Below, in pieces: positions 25,901 to 37,558 of a DNA stretch of 64,000 nt (position 1 is its first letter; each line of letters opens with the position of its first letter). The notes beneath the pieces were generated by a model. It had not been told where the DNA came from. It worked only from the letters and a program-made list of their open reading frames with translations, and did not search any database. Source of the DNA: Blasia pusilla (lineage: Eukaryota > Marchantiophyta > Marchantiopsida > Blasiales); NCBI GenBank assembly GCA_050084515.1, contig CM114271.1:2976001-3040000 (forward strand), given 5' to 3'. The position numbers and the translations under genes were made by a program.

Positions 25901-26370
25901 GGGAATTTTGTATCAAGAATTTTTTTTTATAAGTGTATTTGCAAGTAATTTATATATTAATTTTGAGTCATTTGCAAGTGCATCTAAATTCTTACATTGT
26001 GAGTGTTTTGCAACTAAGTTGTGTCTCGTGGAAGTCATAAGTTATGTTGTCTCGTACTTGCATTCCATGAGACACTTACAAATCTCAATGCAAGATGTTT
26101 ACATATTACGGGACTCACGAATGGTCAAGATTGACTCACAAGGCTAAGAAGAAAATTCTAAATTGGTGTAAACTTGCTTTGGACTCCCAAATGGCTTGCA
26201 CTAAGTAGACTCCGGAATCTAGACTCTACTAGTCGTAGGCAAAAGAAAAGGCTTGCAAAATGAAAAGAAATTTTTTGTTGAGGAATATTCCATGAAGGCT
26301 AATTCCACTAATGAATCTTACTTTTATGGTTTGCATTGCTCTAAAAAATGAAGTACAGACTATAGTTATG
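23000..26370. other. AT-rich decayed intergenic DNA
   Basis: No intact gene is present. At about 23365-23395 there is a Helitron-like 3' end on the plus strand (CTCGTGCATCACAT, then GTTCACTAG followed by T). At about 23400-23560 the minus strand reads TTAIDSLAQSGFTLGDLAFY, faintly ankyrin-like but unassigned. The rest (23600-26370) is low-complexity AT-rich sequence with short frames only. Confidence 0.45.
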
Positions 26371-26376
26371 AAAGAA

Positions 26377-26599
26377 CTAGTAAGGTGCCCGTGCGATGCA
26401 CGGGAAATACAAAAGTGGTTGAAGAGTTTTTGCTAATGTGTAGCCCATGAAGGGAATGCACTTATGATGCTCCACACAGATTCAATTTTTTTTTCTTCTT
26501 GCTCGTAGCTTGTGAGACATTTTCTTGCTGCCCGGTTGTCATGTGTCAAACACATAAGTGTTTGCAAATCAAGAAGCCAATGTCCCATAATAATATAGA
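26377..26599 (-). mobile_element. 223-bp mini-Helitron
   Basis: Read on the minus strand it starts TCTATATTATTATGGGAC right after an A (26600) and ends CCCGTGCATCGCACGGG, then CACCTTACTAG, followed by T (26376). Both ends fit the Helitron rule: 5' TC, a 3' GC-rich hairpin about 10 bases before CTAG, and insertion between A and T. The internal part shares the TTGACACATGACAA-type block with the array at 20.7-22.3 kb, so they belong to one family. There is no coding capacity. Confidence 0.8.
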
Positions 26600-26744
26600 T
26601 AAATATGGAATTCTCTAGAGTTTATGATTTATATGAGAATGTGGTTGAAACTCGCCTTTAGACAGAAAACTATAAAACTATTTTTTCACTAATTGCACTT
26701 TTCTTTTTAACCTCAAAGTGTCCAAATTATTTAATTCTTGATCA

Positions 26745-26960
26745 AGTTTGCATACTCAAAAAGTCGGTGTCCGCGGACATGTTCATCTCCGCGGACTTAT
26801 GTTCGTCTCTAAGACAAACATGTTTGTGCAGGTCGGGATACCAAGTACCTGCATCTGAGTCTGCCTTCCCCGCAATGTAGACTCGAGCTTGGCTGGCTTG
26901 TATGTAGTCTAGGCATCCGTCGCCCATACTTGCCACCCATTTTTTAGCCCGCACCGAGTC
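26745..26960 (-). repeat. Left arm of an approximately 200-bp inverted repeat pair
   Basis: The reverse complement contains GCCAAGCTCGAGTCTAC, GGTACTTGG, GCACAAACATGTTTG and CGCGGACACCGAC. It aligns with the plus strand at 28785-28965. The repeated GTCCGCGGACATG motif is itself palindromic. A frame of about 70 codons lies here, but a gene is not supported. Confidence 0.65.
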
Positions 26961-28784
26961 TGCACTGGCCCGCCAGAGGCCATCATAAGGCCCGCCTAGG
27001 AAACTGCGTGGTTGCCCTAAACTTAAACCCTAAACTTGCTCTTGTAATTGCAACTGCAAGACCTGTTGGGCATGTCGGTCCCATGGATGGACATAATCGT
27101 TTCCGTGCAATCTTGTCCTTGATGCGTTGGAAAGACCTTGAAAAACTTTAAAATATTGTTAGAGCCGTCCTTTGGCACTATCTAATTGAGAACTATCTAG
27201 ATTTTCGAAACAACTACGAAGACCCTAGCAATTTTCTTCAAAATTAATTTATTCATCTTCAAGACTCACAACTAAAATCATCCACAACGTCAATTCTGAC
27301 TTTAATCTAATTGCAACAAATTGGAATTTGTTTCCTTCTCTTTCATATGTTCTCTCCTACATTAAGGATTTCAATTAATGCTCTCTTATTATTTTGAAGA
27401 TTGAAACTAACCTTTAATCAAGTGAAGGTTGTTTGCATGTATGCCAGAGGTAGTAGTTTGTGTATCCAATAATCTTGACTATAACTCAATCTTCCATGAC
27501 ATCTACGTGTCATTGATATGTAAAGAAATTCAGACTAATCACCAATTAAACAATTTCAAGTAGCCTTAATATTCTTCTCATTTTGAAAGTAAGCAAAAGA
27601 GTCCTTGAGGCTAGATGACATACATTGGACTTTCTCACTTCTTTTAAGATTACAACTAATTTTTATGGTTATGATAATGATATAGCAAAGCTTTGAGATA
27701 TTAATATATGCTTGTATGGAGGAGGATTATGGTCTAAATTTGACTTATATGAGGCATGCATCCTCTTGCATTCTTTTTACGTGTCTTTATGGAGAATGAA
27801 GATGGCATCTTCAAAGATGATTTGAAAATTTAATCATATAGTGGATCAAAATAATTTATTCAAGAAGAAGTTTAAGGCATACAATTTTATGATGGAAATA
27901 TGGAGGATTAAGACCATAGGTAAGGTTGTTAGCAGACATGGACAAGTATTACAACTTATGACCCATCATATGGATAGACTAGTCCATACAATAATATTTT
28001 TGCATAAAACAAAATTCCCACATTGAGCCTACATCCCATACCTTGGGATATGTCCCTTGCCTTTTTCGCCCATTTGTCCGCCTCCTTGATCCCAAGTCAT
28101 TATAATCATGATTTTGGAAATATGGAGGTGACCTATTATAGTCACAATATTAAAAAAATCTTAAGTATTAAAATAGAATGATGAGGCGTCTCTTTCCTTA
28201 TGAAGAGTTTAGATCTTTAATTGAAATAAAATTTTTAAATGCTCATTTCATTACAAATATAAAGGGTTCTACCATGCTAGAAACTTGACTTGGTACTAAT
28301 ATGGATACATTGTACAAGCCATTATTATGAGTAATCAAATTATATGATAAGTTTATTCTTGTGCTCATAATTTCTTCCATTTTTTATATTGATCGGATTA
28401 TGAATCTCAATATCATTTGTATTTCTAAAATTTTTGCAGTTTTTGCCTACTTATAATTTTTCATTCTTTATAATCCATGTCATTTTACAAGGAATCCATC
28501 ATCCCCGAACTTGTTTTCCTTGTCCTTGTCTCATACATTTAGTTTCTTAAACTTTCTGTGAATGTATTTTTCTTCTTTAAAATATTCATTCCAATATTTG
28601 GATTCCCAATCTACATGGAATTATAACTTCAAATAATTTTATGATAATGGATATTGATCGTCCACTTGCCAAGTATAGAATCTTTTACATTTAAAAACAC
28701 TTGGCGGGTGTATATTTCTTTTTTTTATCCTTCCTTTTTGTCATCAATATCATGGTTGCATGGCAACAGACATGTTCGTCCATG
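26961..28784. other. Segment between inverted repeats, no gene seen
   Basis: About 1.8 kb of AT-rich DNA between the inverted repeat arms. Only short frames occur, with no transposase or other domain recognised. If the arms are terminal repeats, this is a non-autonomous element. Confidence 0.35.
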
Positions 28785-28965
28785 GTTGGGCGTGGGCTAG
28801 AGCATGCTCTGCGGAATACAAAATGGGCAAAGTGTTCTTAAACTACCTCTGGGTTGGCCAAGCCCGAGTGTACCTTACGGGCGGAGCAGACCTGGGTGCA
28901 GGCTGCGGGTACTTGGGCCCGCACGAACATGTTTGCGGACATGGACTTTGTATGTGTGCAACCTT
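28785..28965 (+). repeat. Right arm of an approximately 200-bp inverted repeat pair
   Basis: This contains GCCAAGCCCGAGTGTAC, GGGTACTTGG, GCACGAACATGTTTG and CGGACATGGACTTTG, matching the left arm in the opposite orientation. A third, shorter relative with GTCCGTGGACTTATGTCCG lies at about 29945-30005. Confidence 0.65.
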
Positions 28966-30360
28966 GATCATTATATAGCCTACTCTCATCTTCCTATGAC
29001 TAGTTCTTATGCTGTCTCCACTAAAAGAAAGACCAACCTCAACTAACTTATATTGTTAAAGGAATGACGTGTGACATACTTGATTTTGTTTTATAATAAT
29101 TTAAGTGAGTATGTAATATTAAATACTTTGACTTTTCTATGAGATGCAATGAAGAAAAAAAACCTAAAGGGAGAAAATATGCACGAAAACACCCGTAGAT
29201 GGGAAACAAAAAATAGATTATAAGATAGATGATGTGTTATGCACACAAGTTATCTCATTTATCTTCACGTGAACATATAAGGTGAAGGTTTTGACCTGTT
29301 ACTCTAAATCATTTTGATATAGTAAATTATAGGATTTAACTTAAGTTTTTTTTCTAAATAGATTTCCCCTCAAACTCAACTCAACACAATATCCTTTAGT
29401 AATAGGACCTTTATTGCTAATAGATGAAACCAACAAATATTCAATTAATCCATAGACCATACATGAATGAGATATCAATACGATGTTCATATATGCTTAC
29501 AAATACAAATTTCATATTCAAATAAAAATTTCATATTAATTATTGATTCAATAGAGAGAATATAGACGTATGAAATTATTATTTCAGATGTATATATTCT
29601 CTCTATTGAATTAGTAATTAGTGCATCTAGATACACTATATCTTATGAAATACATAATTACCTAAATTTATAAAAAAATATTCAACCAAACTAATTCACA
29701 TGCTATCATGATTGTTGACTTGTTTCAAATTAATATTTATAAGAAGGAAATCATTTGCTATACACTTTTTTGAAGCATTGGTTTATAAAAGTACTTCCAA
29801 AACCAAAATCATTTCATATAATGGATCTTCTATCATGGATATTCTATGATTAAGATACATTAGTATTCTGGAATTTTGGGTTATTATTGGATGAAAATTT
29901 ATTTTTAAAAATATGTTTTTTTCCAAAGAGTATCACCACGATTGCATGTGGACAAAGTCCATGTTTATAGCCATGTTCTTGTCCGTGGACTTATGTCCGT
30001 CCTAAGGAAGAAATTGTCCGTATGGGCCCCATCTTTCCCTTTTTTCTCATTCCGCTTACAATGTCAATCGTGACCTAATTGAGTATGGGCAAGTCAGAAA
30101 GTGCATGGGCACTTCGTTGCTGATTTTGAGTGAGGTGTGATTGATTCTAGACCAAATCGGATGAATTTTGGATAGGAGGAAAATCAATCAAGAAGCGAAT
30201 GTAAGGAGGGCACAATGGTGTTCAATTGTGCAGGATTTTGTGAGATATAAACTCGCCATTGGAAAGCTAGCAAAAAACCGTGTCCAATTGTGAGAACGAG
30301 ACCAGAAATGAAGCTCATTTGAGGAAAATTCCAAAAAGATTCACCGCAACCATATAGATT
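28966..30360. other. AT-rich intergenic DNA
   Basis: No gene was recognised. It holds the foldback hairpin at 29537-29620 and a short relative of the inverted repeat at about 29945-30005. Confidence 0.4.
29537..29620. repeat. Foldback hairpin, MITE-like
   Basis: The arm GATTCAATAGAGAGAATATA (within 29537-29564) pairs with TATATTCTCTCTATTGAATT (within 29593-29620). There are two mismatches over 28 bases, and the pairing continues weakly inward to a loop of about four bases. Confidence 0.8.
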
Positions 30361-30903
30361 CCCTTAGATGAGCGGATCACCGGTGTGGAAAGGGCAAGAG
30401 AGCAACGTTGGAGGTGCTGTGCGAGGCATCAAAACTTAAGTTCTGATAGTCCTTGTTTGGAAAGTGCGAAGGCGTGAGGAGGAGGAGAGCTCTTCATTCA
30501 ATCAAAACTGAAGTTTCGATACCACTTGTTGGTGAACGTGGTTCAGGCAAGGAAGACGGTACCATGTAGCTTTTCCTTGGTGAGAGGTTGAGAAAGGTTT
30601 TGGGTGCCGCTAGTGTGGAGGAAGTAGTGCCACTAATTTAGAGCCGTTACTAGAGCATAGCTAGAACTACTAGCCACAGAGTTAGTGGAGTTGAGGGAGG
30701 CATGTGAACTTAAGCTCCAATTCAAGAGAGCCCTCCCAAGAGGTAGTTTGGAGCAGAGTAGCGAAGTGAGAATCGGAAGTGAAGTTCTAATTCAGCAACA
30801 AGGGCCGAGTCATCTGAAGGGCGCGACATGGCACGACGCGGAAAGGGTGACAAGGAGCTGCAAAAGGGAAGTGAAACTCAAGTTCTATTTTGAGCACACT
30901 TGA
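30360..30903. repeat. Degenerate tandem repeats flanking the CACTA element, left side
   Basis: Recurring phrases such as AACTTAAGTTCTGAT, AACTGAAGTTTCGAT and GTGAAACTCAAGTTCTA are the same kind of unit seen at 46600-47500. The region ends at the CACTA terminus at 30904. The shared repeat family on both sides implies the two flanks were contiguous before insertion. Confidence 0.55.
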
Positions 30904-31019
30904 CACTAGAACAAATCATGGTTTTAATAAGTGGCTCATGTAATTCATTTTAGTTACATATAACCATAAATGATTGGCCATGACTGGTGACTTATGGAGT
31001 CACAAAAGCCTAGTCATGT

Positions 31020-31700
31020 ACCATGTCATGACTAGAGTCATTTAGAGATGACTCATGGAGTTATTTTGTTATATGATTTACATGTCATCAAGCGATTGCA
31101 CGTGTGAAACCATAGTCATATAGTATGATTGCCATGTCAACATGTGATGTGGCAGCTACATAACGTGAACGATGTATGTGTGGACACGTGGTTATGAAGT
31201 TTTATGACTAAGTCATATTCATAAATGACTTATGTATATGACTGAGTCATGAAGCATGACTCAGTCATATTGATCATTGTGACTTGATTAAATAACTCGA
31301 TATGACTGAGTCATAACATTTAATTCAATCATATTGATCAATTTAAATTGTCAAAATTACTTGAGATTATTGAATCGGAAGATTCTACTAAGTCATATTG
31401 ATCACCTTAATTTGTCTAAATGACTTGAGATTATTGAATCATAAGTTTATACTGAGTAATATTGATCATCTTAATTTGTCTGAATGACAAGAGTTTATAC
31501 CGAGTCATAGTAATCACTCTAGTTTGTCTAAATGACTAGATGTGGATGAGTCATAGAGTATGACCAAGTGATATTGATGAGTTTGGTATGGATAAATAAT
31601 TCTATATACAAGTCATAATGATGAGTTTGCAATTCTTAAATGACTGATTTACATTAGTCATAAAATATGGACGAGTCATATTGATGGAGTTGCTGCATTT
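31020..31700. repeat. CACTA subterminal repeats, left
   Basis: More than a dozen copies of a motif close to TGACTGAGTCATA or TGACTCAGTCATATTGAT occur in both orientations. Family knowledge: CACTA subterminal motifs are binding sites for the element's TNPA-type protein. Confidence 0.75.
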
Positions 31701-31796
31701 AAATGACTACATTTGCTTTAGTTGATTTGTGTAAATGGTGTTTTGAGCTTTAGTGTCAAAAAGAGTTTTTTTCTAGTATGTTTGAATGGTAGTGAG

Positions 31797-32365
31797 TTTT
31801 TCTTTTAAGATTTAGAAGATAGGAGTTGTCCCACTAAGAAGCTAGTCTTATAGTAACTAAGAGTGAGCTATAATAAATTGTTCTGTAGCATGAATAAGTC
31901 TAATATGAAACATTGAGAAAATGCTAATATAACATTGGAATATGGAAAATGCATCAGTTAGCTTTTGTTTTCATATTTCAACCCTTTCAAAATGTTAATC
32001 CCCTTCAGAATTGCTTGTGAAACATCAGTAACTTAGAGGAGTTGCAACAATAGGAACAAAACCAGTATGTCTGACTTGGTGTGAAAGTTTTTTTTAAAGA
32101 TTTAGAAGATAGGAGTTGTCCCACTAACAAGCTTTTCTTACACTAATTGAGAGTGAGCTATAATAAAAAATGTTGTAGCATGTAGCGTGAATAAGTCTAA
32201 TCTGAAACATTGAGAAAATGCTAATATAACACTGAAATCTGGAAAAATGCATGAGTAAGCTTATGTTTTCATAGTTCAGCCCTTTCAAAAGGTTAGTCCC
32301 CTTCAAAATTGCTTGTGAAACATCAATCATGAAGAGAAGTTGCAACAGTAGGAACAAAACCAATA
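31797..32365. repeat. Tandem duplication, about 285-bp unit
   Basis: Copies at about 31797-32065 and 32085-32365 share GATTTAGAAGATAGGAGTTG, AGAAAATGCTAATATAAC and AATTGCTTGTGAAACATCA. They are followed by three 24-bp units of CAGAGAGAAAGAGCAAGCAC type at about 32400-32480. Confidence 0.85.
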
Positions 32366-32593
32366 GATCAGATAGAAAGTGGAAGAAAGAAAGTGCAATC
32401 AGAAACCAGAGAGAAAGAGCAAGCACAAACCAGAGAGAAAGAGCAAGCACAAACCAGATTGAAAGTGCAAGCATAAACCATTTTCATTATTGTAACCAAG
32501 TGATGTAAAGAGTAAAGCCGTTTCAAAATTCAATGTCAAGAAAAGAGACACACATTCAACAATAGAAGTTGGGTTTAGAATGAATCAAGATAT

Positions 32594-32881
32594 CTATCGT
32601 ACAACTTTCTTCAAGTTCACTTCAGGCCAAAGCATACTACTTCCAAGAGCATCACCTAAGGTGTATTGGGGCGGCATGTCTGCCTCATTTGCTTGCCACA
32701 GTTTATGATCCAGATAAGCCAACTGAACAAACTTCAAGTCTACTCGCACAAATCTTGGGGGGATTTCACTCCCATGGAATTTCTCACGTCCACTCAAGCC
32801 TATGACCACACCATTGCCCAAAATGGTCCTGCTGAGCTTAGGTTTAGTGAGTTGAACCTCATCTCCCACCCGAAGCTGCAA
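32594..32881 (-). pseudogene. C-terminal part of CACTA second ORF
   Basis: This 95-codon frame ends with YTLGDALGSSMLWPEVNLKK. Family knowledge: the second proteins of plant CACTA elements often end with a domain in which a stretch like GDAVGSxxAWP follows a beta-rich segment. The segment VGDEVQLTKPKLSRTILGNG and the following FVRVDLKFVQ fit that pattern. It would be the last exon of the second gene whose earlier parts lie at 33.3-36.2 kb. Confidence 0.5.
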
Positions 32882-33299
32882 ACAACCCTGAAAAGCGAGT
32901 CATCTTAGCGAACAAAAGCAAATAGATCATAGATTGACAAGTAAATACCAACTATTTTTTACCTTGGTAAAAGACCAACCCTTGAAAGGTATAGATCTTG
33001 AAAACTTCACATATCCCACTTGACATAAAAAGTCAGTTATTGATCATTTATAATGCAAGATCATAATACTACACATACCTACAAGTGAGGACCTGATGTT
33101 CATGGAGGATCAAAGAGTTCAGAATATATATCAAATGCTATTTACCTTTCCATTGTTCTTCTTGGTGCTCCCATACTTCACATCGTTCTCTTGTTCACTG
33201 CTTGATGTTGGAAGGGTGTCGGTCGTCACATTAGTTAAACGTATTTTTTTTCTGAGAGGCATCTTGCTCCTTTGGAATGCCATGTAGCACCAAGAATGG

Positions 33300-36200
33300 A
33301 AATACATTATATTATAAACTACTTTTCTGAAGTGAAATACATATAGGATGATAGTTGCAAAACATATTTAAGGAAGGTTGTACCATGTCCCATGCTACAG
33401 TTCGTGATGGTTGGAAGAGATTAGAAAGTAGTATGAGAATTTTCACACACATACCAGCTTGAGCTACACGTACATGCTTATCCGACACCCTTAACACCTC
33501 CTTTTTAGTTGCTCCAATATCAGCTTGATCTTTCACATGCTCTGTCTGAACCTCAGAGCGACCTGCCATCACAACTTTAAGAGTAGAGTGTCAATTTTCT
33601 AATAACATGATAGAAAACTATAGAAGAGAACAATGAAGAAAGGATTCCTTATATTCCTGATATTGGTTAAGACCACTTGCTGATGCTTTAGGCCTTTTAT
33701 TCTCTCAGAGCTTGTTGATCATATCAACAAGCATGCAAAAAGCTTCTTTGTGTTCTTGTTGGTTCTTTTCCAACTTTTGCTCAATTAAAGTGTGGTTAAT
33801 AGACATCTTATTTTCCAAAAGTAGTTTATTCTTTTCCATTTCTTCTTCAAGTTGGCCCTTGATTACACCCATATATATCTTCACTCCACTTCTTCTTCAT
33901 CTTCAAGAGTTGTGTGGTAATGTTTGATTCCACACTCTGCTGGAAACAAACAAAACTGATCCAATTATATTGCATCTTTGCTCTAACCATATAATAATCA
34001 TAAGAATTTAACACTACAAGAAGAAAAAAAATATAAAGAGAAACAAACAAAACCCAATCCAACTACATTTACCGAATTAATAGGATCGACTTAACTTACT
34101 CGAGAACCTCATGTGAAAAGGCTCTGACTTATTGTTGTTGTTTCCACTTCAGGTTCCTTATCCTCCATGCATGTTGTTGTACCTCTTCCCTAAGATTTTC
34201 CAAACAATGAAAGCAATGAGAATGAGGGTAAACACTAAAAGGAGAGTGATTTCCACAAGGTTGGATCCCAAGAAAAATGAAGACGTGTCATACAACTTTG
34301 ATTACACAAAAACCAACAAGTAACTTACAAGACTCCCTTGTGAAGCTCTTGGGCCACTATCATTGATACCCACATAGCTTGGTGTGGTTGATACACCTCT
34401 ACCCTATTATATATGAATAAGAGAACAAAGGGAAGTTAGATCAACCTGTGATACTTAGTAGACATCACTCCAAACTCAACTTGCATAAATCAGAGAACAT
34501 AGTAAATAAGAAAGCTAAGGATAACTTACAGAAAACCCATGTAATCCTCCCTTTCTGGTGTGATTTAAAGTGACAACCTTGGATCTTACGATCACCATCT
34601 TTTGGGCCTTCAACATGCCATCTTCAAAAAGCCAGTCCTCTACCAAACTAGGTTTTTGAAGAGGGTATGTTGAAGGCCCAAAAGATGGTGAGAATAGTAA
34701 CCACACTAATAGCGTCTTGCCTACTCATCTCAACACATGATAAGTCGAGATAGTGCATGGTCCATACCTTCAAATCATTCAACCATAGTTCATAACCAGA
34801 TACCTTCGTCTCAGGGACATCAGTAGGGTGCAATTCGCATATGGGTAGAAGGTTTTGCTCCTTGCATTGAGCAATGTCCCGATTCCACAAGTCTCTCCTT
34901 GTTCTACTTCTCAGTGCACTCGCCCTATCACCTGAAAAGAGAGTGGAGCAAATAAATATTTTTTCAACCAGCATGAGAAGACAATTAGTAGCGTCTCACA
35001 TTACAACATCCTCACCACACTCAATTGGAACTTATGCCACCCATATGAAGTGACTTTATGTAGACATTATATATCCAACTATTAATTATTGGTTTGGAGA
35101 GATTAGGGGCCATGAAAGACTGAGAGTCACTTTGCTGCGAATGTACACTCGTCCGAACAAATCCCGATGACCCATCAGAAAATGTTGAGTCAGAACCTTC
35201 TCCAGCTGCTGGATACGAAGGGGGTGGGCATGGTCCTCCATCCTATCATAAGAAAGAAACCACAAATCAGAACTCACTTATATATCTATACACGGAAATC
35301 CAATGCTACAAGTTATACTAGCTCAACTATGAGTCTACTCATTCCACTCAGGATCCCATATTAATTCTATGATATCTGGAAACCTATAATCAAAATATTC
35401 AATACAAGAACTCTCCAAGATAACAGATTTTACACTTTGCCTTGCCCATGGTTGCCCATGAAGGGCGGCACCCCATTGTTCTTGACTTTGGTTGGGACGA
35501 TGGTGTGCGAGGAAGCCAATATTCTTGAGTGTCTGTTTGTAAACCAGATTGGATATTCCCAATCCATTGATGATCTACAAGTCTTGGTTGTGACTAGGGA
35601 ATTCCACCAACCCATGGTTTTTGGGTGGTCATGTGTGGTGAAGGAGTTTGTGCACTCCATTGTGGTGGAGGGGGAGGGTGTTGCATCACATTGTAAGAGC
35701 CATCAGGTCCATGATTCACCATTGATGAATCATGTTCGGAACTGTACTACCTTGGGTCCATCCGAGTTCTCCAATATTGACTCCCAAATTGTGTCCATGT
35801 GGGATTAGGGCATGTTGGATATTGGCATCCTAATTCTTATCTCCGTTGGTGATGTATCTCCATTTGCTCTCTTTCTCCAATTACTTGGGCCTATGAAATA
35901 TATTTCAGAGTTAGTGTGGTTGAAACCAGAATGAAAACATGGATGCAATAAATCATCCTCCAATGAATCATGATGAAGATGGTTTAGAAAATATATAGTT
36001 ACCCTCTCAATCTGCTTAGGGTAGGTTGTAGGCCCACGATCCCATTTTTGATCTGGTTGATCAGATAAATCTTCCTCATCACCAAGATGATAATCCATAT
36101 TTTCAGATGGCATATAATGTGGATCAGTCAATCTATTATCCTTCATGCTTTCAAACATTAAAGGATTCTTGTCCTTTGATGTCAACCTTGAACTTTATCG

Positions 36201-36690
36201 CAATTGCACAACCTTTGGCACTACTGCCCTAGAAGATTGGGGTTTTCTGGGTGGCTTTGTTGCTCTCATCCTTTCCAAACAATCATTTTACCATCAATCA
36301 TCCTTAAGAAATAATGCAAACAACCATTTCTACAAACCATGTAAGAGCATGAAATACCTAGAATCCATGAATATGCTTAAATGAACCTCTCATAAGCCCA
36401 CATATTCATTTCTCAAGAGGGAGAACTCCTTACTCTACAGGAATATCACTAAGTATGCATGCTGCCAATCTTGTTTTGCCTTATCTTTCGTTCCCGTTCT
36501 TCATCAATTGGAAAGTCAGCATGAGGGTCCTTATCCATAAGGTCCCAACACTCAAATTCACCAATTTCAGAGTTTCTAGAGTTATTAGAGTGGGCTGAAA
36601 GGGCAAAAACCCTAATCAGGTTATTACCTTCCTTTTCTAACTCAGTGGTCATGTAGACAAGTGATGGTTCTCTCTCTTGAGCCACGTATG
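33300..36690 (-). pseudogene. CACTA second gene (TNPA-like), scattered exons or fragments
   Basis: Several minus-strand open stretches lie between the transposase and the terminal domain. They are 36185-35805 (acidic, LGDEEDLSDQPDQKWDRGP), 35562-35335 (ending FPDIIELIWDPEWNE), 35277-35086, 34974-34648 (SRTRRDLWNRDIAQCK) and 33927-33712. The last continues, with one frame change, as a coiled coil (LEEEMEKNKLLLENKM). A charged coiled coil is typical of the DNA-binding accessory proteins of CACTA elements. Exon borders were not resolved. Confidence 0.4.
34593..34690. repeat. 38-bp-arm hairpin inside the CACTA element
   Basis: The arm from 34593 (CACCATCTTTTGGGCCTTCA and onward through CTTCAAAAA at 34630) pairs with 34653-34690. 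There are only two or three mismatches and the loop is about 22 bases. A transcript on either strand would fold into a microRNA-precursor-like hairpin. Confidence 0.85.
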
Positions 36691-37248
36691 TTGCGTTTTT
36701 TCCAACACCTTAGGTGCTTTTCCCTCTTCTGAACTCAAATCATAAGCCAAAACTTTATCACTGCGATCAAGGTCCTCTTTGGAGGTACTTGTATGTGGAA
36801 AAGCTACTAGGCTAATTTCTCTATGTACACTTGAACAACTATTTTGGTTTATAACCATCACCGACTCACAGTCTTCCATATTTTTCCCCATACTACCATA
36901 AGTATTTTCCATGGATGTGCTATGAAATTTCTCACAACTTCTTAGAGGTACAAGAGAATCTACACCCCTATCTCTAACAAAAAATGCAGATATGATCCTC
37001 TCATCATTCTCTCCACTTATTTTCTTGGCTAATTCAAGCTCCCCTATCAACCCTCTCTCAGCCTCTTCGCCATTTGCATCTCCAACTCCATGGAGCTCAT
37101 AAGAATTAATGTACTCATTGGGGTTCATTGTATCCATATGACATGCACTCTCCTCTACTGCGCTCGGATAGGATGCCCAACTCTCATCATGTGGGTACAT
37201 GCGACAAACATGTATCTCAATCTTGCTTTTTTGACGTCTCCATTTCAC
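36649..37248 (-). CDS. Hypothetical ORF within the CACTA element
   Basis: An open frame of 199 codons sits between the DUF4216-like region and the second-gene fragments. It is acidic and rich in Ser, Glu and Asp (SYELHGVGDANGEEAERGL, EEGKAPKVLEKTQHTWLK). I do not recognise a family. By position it may be the first exon of the second gene or an extra CACTA ORF. It is one of the few frames of this length without stops in the element. Confidence 0.35.
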   Translation of the reverse strand: MKWRRQKSKIEIHVCRMYPHDESWASYPSAVEESACHMDTMNPNEYINSYELHGVGDANGEEAERGLIGELELAKKISGENDERIISAFFVRDRGVDSLVPLRSCEKFHSTSMENTYGSMGKNMEDCESVMVINQNSCSSVHREISLVAFPHTSTSKEDLDRSDKVLAYDLSSEEGKAPKVLEKTQHTWLKRENHHLST

Positions 37249-37558
37249 CTACCAAACCTGATGGTTCTTCCCATCAAGAAGATCCCGCTTTGCTATTACG
37301 CGAGCCTTTAGAAGCAAGAATGGCCTCAAGTTCTGACCGAGCCCCCCCTTGACCACCTAATGTGCTATCGGGGATGGCTTGGAATTTCACAATGTTTTTG
37401 CTGGAAAATATTTGTCAAGGAGCTCAATTAGGGCTCAATACAAGGTAGATACTCAAATGCAAAAAATCGATACTCAAAATAGTCAAGACTTAATATACCA
37501 TAGCTTATACTTCAAACTCACTACTTACAGCAAGACATATAGGCCAACTTACAACATG

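Noticed and set aside
34010-34035. CACTACAAGAAGAAAA, a possible CACTA terminus
   Set aside because: It lies inside the larger CACTA among coding fragments, and no partner end or subterminal repeats were seen.
35437-35808. 123-codon plus-strand frame
   Set aside because: It lies antisense to the CACTA second-gene fragments and matches no family.
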